From Micromonospora sp. HNM0581 (GTDB taxonomy: Bacteria > Actinomycetota > Actinomycetes > Mycobacteriales > Micromonosporaceae): a stretch of 64,000 nt of DNA. The stretch is taken from contig NZ_JAASAD010000002.1 of the NCBI RefSeq assembly GCF_012726175.1, positions 310,001-374,000 of the forward strand. The letters are read 5' to 3'. A program made the position numbers and the translations under genes. The notes below the pieces were generated by a model, which was not told the origin of the DNA, searched no databases, and was given only the letters and a program-made list of their open reading frames with translations. Shown piece after piece: positions 18,663 to 28,049 of this stretch (positions are counted from its first letter, which is position 1; every line of letters begins with the position of its first letter).

Positions 18663-20237
18663 TCAGCCGAAGCAGCGGTCGGGGACCTGCGGGCTGCCGA
18701 CGCAGTTGGTCGGCCGGTTACCGGTCACCGCGGACTTCCGGTCGATGTCCACCCGGTCGTTGTCGGTGTGGATGCCGCCAGGTCGGTTGGTGGCCATGTT
18801 GTCGGCCACGCTCGTCCGGATCAGCGTGGTCACGCCGCCCAGGTTGGCGATGCCACCGGCGTGGCCAGCCGGCCCCGGCGCCTGGTTGGCCCACACCTCG
18901 GAGTCCTGCAGGGTCACCGAGGCTCCGTCGTTCGACAGGCCGCCGGCAGCTCCAGTGGCGGCCACGTTCTCCTTGATGGCGCCGTGGGTGACGACGGCGG
19001 TGGAATTCCCGGCGATGCCCAGGCCGCCCGCGTCGTGGGTCGCGAAGTTCCGGGCGACCAGTACGTGTTCCAAACTCAACCGGCTGTCTCCGAGAGCGAC
19101 CAGGCCGCCGCCGTCGAGGTTGCTGGTGTTGTCGGTGAGTTTGCTCTGGACGGCGGTGGTGTCGCCGCCGTCGACGAAGACACCGCCGCCGAGCGCGCCG
19201 GTCCGGTTGTGGCTGATCGTGCTCTTCCAGATCCAGACCGTGCCGCCGGAGCCGTTGATCGCGGAGCCGTTGGCGATGCCGCCGCCCCCGAGTTCCGAGT
19301 TGTTGTAGACGATCGTCGACTCCTCGACCCGCAACGTGCCCGTGCTGAACACGCCGCCGCCGAAACCGCCGGCACTGTTCTTCTCCACGGTGCTGTGGCG
19401 GATCGTGGTGGTGCCGTAGTTGGCGACACCGCCACCGTTGCGGGCCGCCTGGTTCTGCACGATCCGGGTCTGCTCAAGATCCGCAGTACCACCCCGCTGC
19501 ACCAGAATGCCGCCGCCGTCGACACCGTCAGCGATGACGGCCGGGACGGTGACGTCCGCTCCAACGGCCCCGGTGCCGGATGCCGGTTCTACGACCGGCG
19601 CCGCAGTCACCGTGCTCGGTGCGGTCTGCCCGCCCTTGACCGTCACACCCTTCAGCGTCAGGTGACCACCTCGACCGACGTTGAGGATGCGGAACCGCTC
19701 GGCGTTCGCCGCCCGGACGATCCTGCTGTCGTCGCCGGTCAACGTGATCGGCTTGGTGATCACCGGCAGCCCGTTGCCGTCGTGGCTGCGGGTCAGCTCG
19801 TACGTGCAGTGCCGAGCCAGGGTGAGTACCGCACCGTGGTTCTGGTTCGCGTGCACGATCGCCTGGATCAGCTTGTCGGTGTCGCAGGGCACCCGGTGGG
19901 GCCTGCCCGCGCTGTCACCTCTGCTGTCGTCCTTGCGGCCGACACCCTCACTGCCGGCGCGGGCGTCCGCCGAATCACCGGTGCCCCTCTCGGTCGCGTC
20001 GGCCGTCCCGGCGTCGCTGACGTTCTGCCGGGCGTTCGACTGCGCGTCCGTCCGGTCAGACGTGCCGGACCGGTCGTCACGGGCGGCGACTCCGCCCAGG
20101 GCGGCCAGACCGACGATGCCGGTCAGGCCGGCGACGCCCGCGGTCAGCCATAGTTTTCGTCGTCGAAGTCCCGGCGGTGCCGCCGGTGGTGGTGCCGGGG
20201 GCGGCCCACCGTAGGAAGTGGTCACGTCATCGGACAT
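18663..20237 (-). CDS. Secreted beta-helix protein B, paralogue of A
   Basis: 524 aa from ATG 20237. A Pro-rich start (PPPAPPPAAPPG) leads into LRRRKLWLTAGVAGLTGIVG, nearly identical to the export segment of A. It is followed by a charged linker, RVPCDTDKLIQAIVHANQNH, and a beta-helix with repeated GGG motifs (NGGGVANYGTTTIRHSTVEK, FGGGVFSTGTLRVEEST, LGGGIANGSAI). The C-terminus NRPTNCVGSPQVPDRCFG mirrors that of A. The shared architecture and promoter point to a gene duplication. Probably an exported protein of the cell surface. Confidence 0.8.
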   Translation of the reverse strand: MSDDVTTSYGGPPPAPPPAAPPGLRRRKLWLTAGVAGLTGIVGLAALGGVAARDDRSGTSDRTDAQSNARQNVSDAGTADATERGTGDSADARAGSEGVGRKDDSRGDSAGRPHRVPCDTDKLIQAIVHANQNHGAVLTLARHCTYELTRSHDGNGLPVITKPITLTGDDSRIVRAANAERFRILNVGRGGHLTLKGVTVKGGQTAPSTVTAAPVVEPASGTGAVGADVTVPAVIADGVDGGGILVQRGGTADLEQTRIVQNQAARNGGGVANYGTTTIRHSTVEKNSAGGFGGGVFSTGTLRVEESTIVYNNSELGGGGIANGSAINGSGGTVWIWKSTISHNRTGALGGGVFVDGGDTTAVQSKLTDNTSNLDGGGLVALGDSRLSLEHVLVARNFATHDAGGLGIAGNSTAVVTHGAIKENVAATGAAGGLSNDGASVTLQDSEVWANQAPGPAGHAGGIANLGGVTTLIRTSVADNMATNRPGGIHTDNDRVDIDRKSAVTGNRPTNCVGSPQVPDRCFG

Positions 20238-20297
20238 CAGAGCTTTCCGCCCTTTCTGCTACCAGACTGTCCCGTACAGAGCACCTGGGTGCGAACA

Positions 20298-20316
20298 GCT
20301 ACAAATGGGTTGCAGC
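20298..20316. promoter_or_regulatory. Palindrome in the beta-helix B promoter module
   Basis: GCTACAAATGGGTTGCAGC is the counterpart of the 18,400 palindrome, with one arm mismatch, centred 70 bases upstream of the start. ACCGTATGAGAAT (20,328) and GCATT (20,376) follow at the same spacing as upstream of A. The remainder of 20,238-20,602 shows nothing else recognisable. Confidence 0.6.
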
Positions 20317-20602
20317 CTCTGACGACCACCGTATGAGAATGTTCCTCGCTAGAAGGATGAAACAGAAATAACTCCGCATTTGCACCGGATCGGGCATCGC
20401 GCTCACCAACCCGGAAGGCCGTGGCCCACACCACTGACAAGGACAAACCACCGGTCCGCAAGACAACCGAAGGCGGACCCCGTACCAGGAGCAACAGTCT
20501 GGTCGCTCCGGTGGGATCCGCCCCCTACAGCCGGTTCCGTGGCTCGGACGAGCCACGTGCAACGCGGTCTACACGCATCACCCGATCAGTCGGGCGCCCC
20601 GG

Positions 20603-22084
20603 TCAGCCAGGCAGTCGAGGCCCGGCCTCGCGCTGCTCGGCCAGCCAGGTCTCCACCTCGTCGGCCCGGCGCGGCAGGCCCGCCGACAGGTTCACTGCGC
20701 CGGAGGTGGTCACCAGGACGTCGTCTTCGATCCGGATGCCGATGCCGCGTAGCTCCTCCGGCACCAGCTCGTCCTCCGGCTGGAAGTACAGCCCTGGCTC
20801 GACGGTGAGCACGTACCCCTCGCCCAGGCTGCCCCCGCGGTACATCTCCTTACGGGCGTTAGAGCAGTCGTGCACGTCGATGCCTAGCATGTGCCCGAAG
20901 CCGTGCAACGTCCAGCGGCGGTAGACGGACGAGGACTCGTCCATCGCCTCGTCCACGCTCACCGGCAGCAGCCCCAGATCGGCCAGACCCGCAGCGAGCA
21001 CCCGCATGCACGTCAGGTGGACGTCCTTGAAGGTCACGCCCGGCTTGATGACGTCGATGCCGGCCTGCTGCGAGGCGTACACGACGTCGTAGACCTGGCG
21101 CTGCAACGAGCTGAACCGTCCGTTGACCGGAAGCACCCGCGTCACGTCCGCCGTGTAGAGGTGGCGGCCCTCCACGCCCATGTCCATCAGCAGCAGCTCG
21201 CCCGGTCGGGTCGTGCCGTGGTTGTGAACCCAGTGCAGGATCGTGGCGTGCTCGCCGGCGCCGACGATCGAGCCGTAGCCGACGTCGTTGCCGTCGTGCC
21301 GGGCCCGCAGCGCGAAGATGCCCTCCAGCAGCCGCTCGGAGACACCCCGGTCAGCCGGCAGCGCCCGGGCCACGTCCTCGAAGCCGCGTACGGTGGCGTC
21401 GACCGCCGCCTGGAGCTGGGCGATCTCCCACTCGTCCTTGACCAGCTTCAGCTCCGCCACGGCGCTCGCCAGCTCACGGTCGCGGGTCGGCCGCCCGTCC
21501 ACCCGCGGTCCGTCCCAGGGCCGCACCGCGGCGTCCACCCGGGCGTCGAAGCCGCGCAGCACCCGGGTACGCGCGGGCGCCAGCTCGGCCAGCACGGCGT
21601 CCAGACCGGTCAGGTCGGCGGTGGGTAGGCCCAGCTCGGTCGACTTCTCGGTCAGGGTGTGTCGTCGACCCACCCACAGCTCACCGTGGCGGCTGCGGAA
21701 GAACTCGTCGTTCTCCCGTGACGAGCGGGGCCGCATGAACAGCGTGGCGTCGTGGCCGGAGCCGGTCGGCCGCAGCACCAGGACACTGTCCGGGTCGTGG
21801 TCACCGGTCAGGTACGCGAAGTCGCTGCCCGGTCGGAACCGGTACTCGGTGTCGTTGGCGCGTACCTTCTCGCCGCCGGTGGGGATCACCAACGTCTCGC
21901 CCGGGAAAGCCGCCGAGAGGGCGGCGCGGCGCTTGGCGTAGTTCGGCACCTCCGGGCGCGGTCCGACCGGCAGGGTGGTGTCCCGCCAACCCTGCCGCAT
22001 GAACGACAGGAACGCCGGTGGGAAGTCCGGGTCGTGCGACTCGGTGCCGTCGGTCGGCTCGCCGTCGGCGCGTTGCTCGGTCAT
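20603..22084 (-). CDS. pepP: Xaa-Pro aminopeptidase (aminopeptidase P, M24B)
   Basis: 493 aa from ATG 22084, with GAAGGGAG upstream. It removes N-terminal residues preceding proline. The N-terminal creatinase-like domain spans about 50-215. The pita-bread domain (about 225-480) contains all five metal ligands: Asp in LLMDMGVEG and TADVTRV, His in LHGFGHMLGIDVHD, Glu in TVEPGLYF and Glu in IRIEDDVLV. Length and layout match actinobacterial PepP. It is divergent from asnB with a 133-base intergenic region. Confidence 0.93.
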   Translation of the reverse strand: MTEQRADGEPTDGTESHDPDFPPAFLSFMRQGWRDTTLPVGPRPEVPNYAKRRAALSAAFPGETLVIPTGGEKVRANDTEYRFRPGSDFAYLTGDHDPDSVLVLRPTGSGHDATLFMRPRSSRENDEFFRSRHGELWVGRRHTLTEKSTELGLPTADLTGLDAVLAELAPARTRVLRGFDARVDAAVRPWDGPRVDGRPTRDRELASAVAELKLVKDEWEIAQLQAAVDATVRGFEDVARALPADRGVSERLLEGIFALRARHDGNDVGYGSIVGAGEHATILHWVHNHGTTRPGELLLMDMGVEGRHLYTADVTRVLPVNGRFSSLQRQVYDVVYASQQAGIDVIKPGVTFKDVHLTCMRVLAAGLADLGLLPVSVDEAMDESSSVYRRWTLHGFGHMLGIDVHDCSNARKEMYRGGSLGEGYVLTVEPGLYFQPEDELVPEELRGIGIRIEDDVLVTTSGAVNLSAGLPRRADEVETWLAEQREAGPRLPG

Positions 22085-22217
22085 GCCCCGCTCCCTTCGC
22101 CTCGTTGCTGGCCCCGACGGTACCGCGAATCCGGGTGCGGGCCAGCCGCCGGTGGCCGTCGCGGTGAGCCTGGCAGTGCCGCGACAGCCGATCAGCACGC
22201 GTGGAAAGATGACGGAC

Positions 22218-24179
22218 ATGTGCGGACTCCTGGCTTTCTTCAGTGCGCGCGGCGATGCCGCCGCCCACCGCGACAACATCGCCGGGGCGTTGGAATGCCT
22301 GCACCACCGAGGCCCGGACGAAACCGGAGTCGAGGTGGTCGGCGACGCCTCCGGCCAGTACGCGGACGGGGTGTTCGCCCACAAACGGTTGGCGATCATC
22401 GACGTCGCGCTCAGCCACGAACCGCTGCCCTACGCCGGTGGCCGATACCTGCTGACCTTCAACGGCGAGATCTACAACTACATCGAGCTGCGCGAGGAGC
22501 TGATCCGCGACTTCGGAGCCCGGTTCGCCACGAACGGCGACGGCGAAGTCATCGTCGCCGGCTTCCACCACTGGGGCGAGCAGGTACTCACCCGGCTGCG
22601 GGGCATGTTCGCCTTCGTCATCTGGGACCGCCAGGAGCGTCGTGCTTTCGGTGCCCGTGACTACTACGGCATCAAGCCACTGCACTATCTGGAGACCGCC
22701 GACGGGCTCTACCTCGCCTCGGAGAAGAAGGCCCTGCTGCCCTTCGCCCAGTCGGCGTACGCCGGTGACGCCGGAGTGGACCCGGCGAACCTCAGCCACT
22801 ACCTGACCTTGCAGTACGTGCCCGAGCCCGGCACTCTGCACCGGGGGATCAACCGGATCGGCTCGGGGGAGTATCTCACCTGGACCCCGGGTGGCCGGCT
22901 CGACGTACGGCGCTGGTACCGGCCGGTGTTCCGGCCCGCCCCGATCGCCGACGAGCAGAAGCTCTATCAGGAGATCCGCGAGACGCTGCGCGAGAGCGTA
23001 CGCATGCACATGCGTTCCGACGTTCCGGTCGGCTCGTTCCTGTCCAGCGGGATCGACTCCACGGCGGTGGTCGCTCTGGCGCGGGAGTTCAACCCGAACA
23101 TCCTCACCTTCACCGTCGGCTACGACGTGCCGGGCTACTCCGAGATCGACGTCGCCCAGGACTCGGCCCGTCACCTCGACGTCACCACGATCCCGACCAA
23201 GATCGGGCCGCAGGACATGATCGAGGCGCTGCCGAAGATCGTCTGGCATCTGGACGACCCGGTCGCCGACCCGGCGCTGGTGCCGCTCTACTTCGTCGCG
23301 AAGAAGGCCGCCGAGCATGTCACCGTGGTGCTCTCCGGTGAGGGCGCCGACGAGTTCTTCGGCGGGTACACGATCTACCGGGAGCCGCTCTCACTGAGCG
23401 GGGTCAACGGGCTGCCCGACGGGGTGCAGAAGGGCCTGCGGGCGGTCTCCAAGGCCATCCCGCAGGGGGTCAAGGGCAAGAGCTTCCTGGAGCGCGGCAC
23501 CACCCCGATCGAGCAGCGCTACTACGGCAACGCGCGGATGTTCACCGAGGAGGAGAAGCAGCAGCTGCTTCGCCGCTACGACCCCTCGGTGCGCTACACG
23601 GACGTGACCGCGCCGATCTACGCCGAATGCACCGAACTGGACGACGTCACCAAGATGCAGTACGTCGACCTGTACACCTGGCTGCGTGGTGACATCCTGG
23701 TCAAGGCGGACCGGATCTCCATGGCGCATTCGCTCGAGGTGCGGGTGCCCTTCCTCGACCGTGCCGTGTTCGACGTGGCAGCGAAGATTCCGGTCGAGCT
23801 GAAGCTGCCGCCCCGCTCCGACGCCACCAAGTACGCGATGCGGCAGGCGTTGCAGGGTGTGGTGCCACCAGCCATCGTCAACCGCAAGAAGCTGGGGTTC
23901 CCGACTCCTACCCGGGTCTGGCTGCGCGGCGAGATGTACGAATGGGCCCGGCACGTGCTGACCACCTCCGGTGCCGGGGATCTGCTCGATCTGTCGTACG
24001 CGCTGCGTCTGCTGGAGGAGCACAAGCGGGAGGAGTTCGACCACTCCCGCAAGGTCTGGACCGTGCTGATCTTCTGCATCTGGCACGCGATCTTCGTTGC
24101 GAAGACCCTTGACCCGGGCATCCAGCGCAACCAGTCGGCGCTGCTGACCAAGCCGGTCGTCGGCTCGATGGTGCGCTGA
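22218..24179 (+). CDS. asnB: Asparagine synthase (glutamine-hydrolysing)
   Basis: 653 aa. ATG 22218 is chosen because it puts the catalytic Cys at position 2 (MCGLLAFFSA), which is required for processing; an ATG three codons earlier would not. Domain 1 is an Ntn glutaminase, with YLLTFNGEIYNYIELREEL and GDGEVI. Domain 2 is the ATP-pyrophosphatase synthetase with PVGSFLSSGIDSTAVVAL (about 270-287), LSGEGADEFFGGY and KADRISMAHSLEVRVPFLD. It converts aspartate and glutamine to asparagine and glutamate. It converges on the LPMO gene with a strong terminator between. Confidence 0.95.
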   Translation: MCGLLAFFSARGDAAAHRDNIAGALECLHHRGPDETGVEVVGDASGQYADGVFAHKRLAIIDVALSHEPLPYAGGRYLLTFNGEIYNYIELREELIRDFGARFATNGDGEVIVAGFHHWGEQVLTRLRGMFAFVIWDRQERRAFGARDYYGIKPLHYLETADGLYLASEKKALLPFAQSAYAGDAGVDPANLSHYLTLQYVPEPGTLHRGINRIGSGEYLTWTPGGRLDVRRWYRPVFRPAPIADEQKLYQEIRETLRESVRMHMRSDVPVGSFLSSGIDSTAVVALAREFNPNILTFTVGYDVPGYSEIDVAQDSARHLDVTTIPTKIGPQDMIEALPKIVWHLDDPVADPALVPLYFVAKKAAEHVTVVLSGEGADEFFGGYTIYREPLSLSGVNGLPDGVQKGLRAVSKAIPQGVKGKSFLERGTTPIEQRYYGNARMFTEEEKQQLLRRYDPSVRYTDVTAPIYAECTELDDVTKMQYVDLYTWLRGDILVKADRISMAHSLEVRVPFLDRAVFDVAAKIPVELKLPPRSDATKYAMRQALQGVVPPAIVNRKKLGFPTPTRVWLRGEMYEWARHVLTTSGAGDLLDLSYALRLLEEHKREEFDHSRKVWTVLIFCIWHAIFVAKTLDPGIQRNQSALLTKPVVGSMVR

Positions 24180-24195
24180 CGGCACACACGACGCG

Positions 24196-24223
24196 GAAGG
24201 GGGCCCCGGCCGGGGCCCCCTTC
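24196..24223. terminator. Bidirectional terminator between asnB and the LPMO gene
   Basis: GAAGGGGGCCCCGG (24,196-24,209) and CCGGGGCCCCCTTC (24,210-24,223) form a perfect 14-base inverted repeat with no spacer, 17 bases after the asnB stop and 14 bases before the LPMO stop. Confidence 0.8.
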
Positions 24224-24236
24224 GTGACGCTGCGGG

Positions 24237-25331
24237 TCAGCTGCTCGAGCAGGTCGCCGTCGGCGTCGCGTTGCTGCCGCTGGCGAGGAAACCGAAACTC
24301 GTGCTGCCGTTGGCCGCGACGGTGCCGTTGTACGACACGTTGCGAGCTGTCACCGACGATCCGGACGTGGTCTGGGTGGCGTTCCAGACCTGGCTGATCT
24401 GTTGCCCGCCGGGCCAGGTCCACCTGGCGGTCCAGCCGCTCAGCGGCGAGGTGCCGGTGTTCTTGATCTCGACCTCACCCTGGAATCCACCGGACCAGCT
24501 GCTGGTCACCTTGACCGTGGCGGTGCAGCCTCCCGGGCCGGGTGGCGGGGTGGTCGGGTTCGGCGGCGGCGTGGTCGGGTTCGGCGGCGGGGTGGTGGGG
24601 TTCGGCGGCGGCGTGGTCGGGCTGCCACCGATACCGGTCACCTCACCATTGCCACCGTCGAAGACCACGTCGGAGCAGCCGAAGAAGTTCTCCTGGCTGT
24701 CCGAGCGGACCCACCGGGAGTAGATGATGTGCCGGCCGCTCTTGTTCGACGGCAGGTTGCCGGTGAAGTAGTAGTGGCCGTCATTGGTGCCGACCGCACC
24801 GCGCTGCGGCGGGTTCGTAACCGTCAGGAACGGCTGGGCCTCCAGGTCGCTCCAGGCCAGCGCCCGGGTCGGGCTCCAGCTGTCCCGGGTGACGTAGAAG
24901 TAGAACGTGCCCGGGTGGTGGGCCCAGTTGCTGTACTTGAACTCGATCGACCGGCCCGCCGTCAGGTGCGTCAACGGCCAGTCGTTGCGGGCCAGGTCGT
25001 AGCCGCGGAACCCGGTGGCCCCGCCGCTGCACAGCTGCCCGTCCGGGATGAAGCCGGTGGTGCGACCGCCGGCGTCCGAACGCAGCACGCTGAACCAGTT
25101 GTAGAGCGAGTTCGTCCCGCTCTGCGCGACGGCGGCGGCGCAGGCCGGGTTGTTCGGCCTGATCTCGCCGGTCTGGGTGAGGCCGTCGCGCCAGCACAGG
25201 AAGGTGCGGGCGCCCGGCGTCATCGCCGCGCCGTGCGCGGCGGCCGATTCGGCAGTGGCGGTCACGACGACCGCACCCGCGAGAAGAGTGAATGCCGCGG
25301 TGAGCAGCGCGGCCAAACGTGGACGGTGCAC
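24237..25331 (-). CDS. Lytic polysaccharide monooxygenase (AA10) with CBM2
   Basis: 364 aa from GTG 25331, with AGGAG about 6 bases upstream. The signal peptide ends at AESAAA, exposing His33 (HGAAMTPGARTF), the N-terminal half of the copper histidine brace. The second His is in NWAHHPGTFYFYVTRDSW (about 140-157). The AA10 domain spans about 33-220. A Thr/Pro/Asn linker of four repeats follows (DNA repeat of 21 bases, 24,541-24,620), then a CBM2 (about 263-364) with WSGGFQGEVEIKNTG and GWTARWTWPGG. It oxidatively cleaves chitin or cellulose. Together with the downstream NgcEF-like genes it suggests chitin use. Confidence 0.93.
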   Translation of the reverse strand: MHRPRLAALLTAAFTLLAGAVVVTATAESAAAHGAAMTPGARTFLCWRDGLTQTGEIRPNNPACAAAVAQSGTNSLYNWFSVLRSDAGGRTTGFIPDGQLCSGGATGFRGYDLARNDWPLTHLTAGRSIEFKYSNWAHHPGTFYFYVTRDSWSPTRALAWSDLEAQPFLTVTNPPQRGAVGTNDGHYYFTGNLPSNKSGRHIIYSRWVRSDSQENFFGCSDVVFDGGNGEVTGIGGSPTTPPPNPTTPPPNPTTPPPNPTTPPPGPGGCTATVKVTSSWSGGFQGEVEIKNTGTSPLSGWTARWTWPGGQQISQVWNATQTTSGSSVTARNVSYNGTVAANGSTSFGFLASGSNATPTATCSSS

Positions 25332-25731
25332 TGTGTTCTCCTGACTTGCGGGGCGCGATGCGTGATACGCCCCGCTGAAGGCGCGGGTGACGGGTGCGGT
25401 GCCGCCCCCGCTGCTGCGGGCGGATGCGACTACGCGGCGAGCGCGCGGATGGGGACGGATAAGCCCAGCCGGCACGCGGTAGCCAGCGGAGTGTCGACGC
25501 GTGATTGCCCTCGCGCGATGTGAAGCCCGGCACCGGTGGACGCGCAGCCCCGCGTCACCTGGCACCACTATCCCACCACGCCGGGTCGCCGCGTGCAATA
25601 GTCGCCTCTCGATGTATCGAAGGGTCCGGTGTACGGCGTCCGGGCCGCGCCAATACCGTCGCTCGTACGCCCGGCGCACACCCGCCGTGCCAGCCTGGGC
25701 ATCACGTACGGCATACGGAAGGGACCTGACG
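25332..25731. promoter_or_regulatory. Divergent intergenic region between LPMO and PfkB genes
   Basis: 400 bases. Two structures are visible: GCGGGGCG/CGCCCCGC (25,348-25,355 with 25,368-25,375), just inside the LPMO leader, and the short palindrome TCGATGTATCGA at 25,609-25,620 on the PfkB side. I saw no copy of the DasR-type motif. No gene is recognised. Confidence 0.4.
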
Positions 25732-26667
25732 ATGGGATACGCGGTGGTGCTCGGCGAAGCACTCGTCGACCTGCTGGACACCGAGTGCGCCGGTGCGCCG
25801 GTCTACCGGCAGGCAATCGGCGGTGGACCGCTCAACGTCGCCGTCGGCGTCGCCCGGCTCGGCGGCACGGTGCAGTTCGTCGGGTCACTCGGCGACGATG
25901 CGCTCGCCGACCGGATCCGTGCCTTCCTCACCGTCGAACAGGTGGGACTGGCCGGTGCGGTGACCGCGCCGGTGGCGACGACGCTGGCCGTGGCGACCTT
26001 CTCCGGCGCGGAGCCGGATTTCCGCTTCTACGGCGAGCCGCCTTCCTACGCACTGCTCGGCCCCGACGAACTCGACGCCACGCTCGTCGAGGGAGCCGAC
26101 GTGCTCTACTGCGGTTCGATCGTGCTGTTGGCACCGACGACGCTCGCCGCCGCCCGCCGGGCCTGGGCAGCGAGCCGAGGGCTCCGGGTGTTCGATCCGA
26201 ACGTCCGCCCCCGGCTCCTGACCGGTCCGCGGGCGCTGGCCGGGCTGCGTGAGGTGGTCGCCGAGTTCGCCGCGGGATCCCACCTGGTCAAGCTCAGTGG
26301 CGCCGACGCGGAACTGCTCTATCCCGGTGAGCCCGTCGAGTCGGTGGCGGTCCACCTACGGGAACTGGGTGCGGCCACCGTCGTGGTCACCCTCGGGGCG
26401 GCCGGTGCCGTGGTGGCCGCCCCGGACGACGACCCGGTACGCGTACCCGCCCCGAAGGTCGACGCTGTCGACGCCACCGGCGGCGGCGACTCGGTGATGG
26501 CCGCCCTCGTCGCCGACCTGTTGACCGCCGGTGAGCCGGGTGGACCCTCCGGCTGGCACCAGCGGGTCGGCTACGCCCTGCGCGTTGCCGGACTGGTCTG
26601 CGAACGTCCCGGTGGCGCGGTCGCGATGCCGACCCGTGCGGAGGTGAGTCAGCGATTCGGCGACTGA
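25732..26667 (+). CDS. PfkB-family sugar kinase (fructokinase-like)
   Basis: 311 aa from ATG 25732, with GAAGGGA upstream. PfkB signature 1 is IGGGPLNVAVGVARLGGTV (about 23-41) and signature 2 is VDAVDATGGGDSVMAALVAD (about 242-261), containing the catalytic Asp; GGGDS replaces the usual GAGDS. NVRPRLL (about 156-162) is typical of fructokinases and ribokinases. It phosphorylates a monosaccharide, most likely fructose. It stands alone, so pathway context gives no further clue. Confidence 0.88.
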   Translation: MGYAVVLGEALVDLLDTECAGAPVYRQAIGGGPLNVAVGVARLGGTVQFVGSLGDDALADRIRAFLTVEQVGLAGAVTAPVATTLAVATFSGAEPDFRFYGEPPSYALLGPDELDATLVEGADVLYCGSIVLLAPTTLAAARRAWAASRGLRVFDPNVRPRLLTGPRALAGLREVVAEFAAGSHLVKLSGADAELLYPGEPVESVAVHLRELGAATVVVTLGAAGAVVAAPDDDPVRVPAPKVDAVDATGGGDSVMAALVADLLTAGEPGGPSGWHQRVGYALRVAGLVCERPGGAVAMPTRAEVSQRFGD

Positions 26668-26706
26668 CGGACAGCCCGTCCTCACCGGCGACGGTGGTGC
26701 AGGGCC

Positions 26707-27540
26707 TCAGGCGGTGCCGTCGAGTTCGGCGTACCCACGCCGGGCGGCGATCAGCGCCTGACGGGCTGGGAAAGGCGCCTCGGCAGCCACCCGCTCCGGC
26801 GGTGCGCCGCCAGTGTGTCCGGCCCGGATCAGCCAGGCCAACTCCACCAGCTGGGCGTGCTGGGCGCGGACGAACTCCGCGTCGACCGGCTCGCCGTGCC
26901 CGGGAACGACCACCGTCGACGGTGAGGTCGACCGCGCGAGCTCGGCCAGCGTGTCGGGCCACTGCAACGGGTACGAATCCTCGAACGCCGGTGGGCCGGC
27001 CTGCTCCACAAGATCACCGGCGACCAGCAGGTCGGCGTCGGGCACCCACACGACGAGATCGGCATCGGTGTGGCCCCGCCCAGGATGCCGCAGCACCACC
27101 GATCGGCCACCGACATCGAGGACCGCCTCGGTACGCACGGTGTGGCTGGGTGCCAGCAGCACGGTCTCCGCCAGTTCGGCGGCCAGCTCCGGATGCCCGG
27201 CGTGCAGCTCCGCGTACGCCTCCCGGCGCAGTCGGTCCGCCTCGTCACGGATGGTCGCCGCAGCGAGCTCGTGGGACCAGACCGGGCGGGGCGGATCACC
27301 GGCGAGCGTGGCGTTACCGAAGCAGTGGTCGAAGTGGTGGTGAGTGTTCACCAACGTCAGCGCGTCGGTGGTGACCGCCCGTACGGCGACAGCCAGGTCG
27401 GCCGCCTGCCCGGCGGTGGACAGGGTATCGACGAGCAGTGCCGCGCCGTCGCCCAGCACCAGGGTGACGTTCACCGCGAGCGCCGGCTCACGCAGCACGA
27501 ACACCCGGTCGGCGACCTCGACGAACAAGCCCGTCGTCAT
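26707..27540 (-). CDS. Metallo-beta-lactamase fold hydrolase
   Basis: 277 aa from ATG 27540. The dinuclear zinc motif is NTHHHFDHCFGN (about 64-75), with further ligands in SHTVRTEAVLDV/PGRGHTDADLVVWV (about 145-165) and PGHGEPVD (about 219-226). The layout is that of a general MBL hydrolase (glyoxalase II or beta-lactamase-like), substrate unknown. Its start overlaps the stop of the thioesterase gene (ATGA), so they form an operon. A thioester or related substrate is plausible from that pairing. Confidence 0.85.
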   Translation of the reverse strand: MTTGLFVEVADRVFVLREPALAVNVTLVLGDGAALLVDTLSTAGQAADLAVAVRAVTTDALTLVNTHHHFDHCFGNATLAGDPPRPVWSHELAAATIRDEADRLRREAYAELHAGHPELAAELAETVLLAPSHTVRTEAVLDVGGRSVVLRHPGRGHTDADLVVWVPDADLLVAGDLVEQAGPPAFEDSYPLQWPDTLAELARSTSPSTVVVPGHGEPVDAEFVRAQHAQLVELAWLIRAGHTGGAPPERVAAEAPFPARQALIAARRGYAELDGTA

Positions 27541-27941
27541 GTCGCCCCGCCGGCCCGTGCCACGAACCGGTGCCGGTCGACGAGGACCCGCTCCACCCGC
27601 CCCTCGGCGATGATCTGCCCGCCCTCGGTGACGGTGATCTCGAACACCAGCCGGCGACGGTCGACGGCGGTGAGCCGGGCATGCGACACGACGGTACGAC
27701 CCACAGATGTCGCGGCGCGGTGCTCCAACTCCACCCGGGTGCCCACGGTGGTCGAACCGTCGGGCAGGTGGCCGGCGGTCGCGGCGACGGTTGCCGCCTC
27801 GGCCAGGGCGAGCACCCGTGGGGTGCCGAGCACCGGGACGTCACCGGAGCCGACCGCCTGAGCGGTGTCGGCGTCGGTGACGGTCAGCTCGACCCGGGCG
27901 GTCAGACCCGGGGCAAGGGCTTGCTCCGTCAGCTCCCGCAT
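27537..27941 (-). CDS. Hotdog-fold acyl-CoA thioesterase (fluoroacetyl-CoA thioesterase-like)
   Basis: 134 aa from ATG 27941; an in-frame GTG lies two codons earlier. The sequence carries VPVLGTPRVLALAEAATVAA (about 36-55), DGSTTVGTRVELEHRAATSV (about 62-81) and FEITVTEGGQIIAEGRVERVLVD near the end, matching FlK-like hotdog thioesterases, which lack the classical Asp/Glu motif of 4HBT enzymes and use Thr/Glu/His. It is translationally coupled to the MBL hydrolase. A role in acyl-CoA detoxification or turnover is inferred. Confidence 0.8.
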   Translation of the reverse strand: MRELTEQALAPGLTARVELTVTDADTAQAVGSGDVPVLGTPRVLALAEAATVAATAGHLPDGSTTVGTRVELEHRAATSVGRTVVSHARLTAVDRRRLVFEITVTEGGQIIAEGRVERVLVDRHRFVARAGGAT

Positions 27942-28049
27942 GGGCACAGCGTAGTGCCCACCGGGACCCGGGCCACGTCACCGGGCAGATGCGCCACGCA
28001 GGTGCTCCTGCGTCCGGTCCCGCCCCGGTCGCGGCTAACCTTGTCCGCG

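Noticed and set aside
24541-24620. Short direct repeats considered as a CRISPR array
   Set aside because: The repeats are contiguous, in frame and encode the Thr-Pro linker of the LPMO; there are no spacers.
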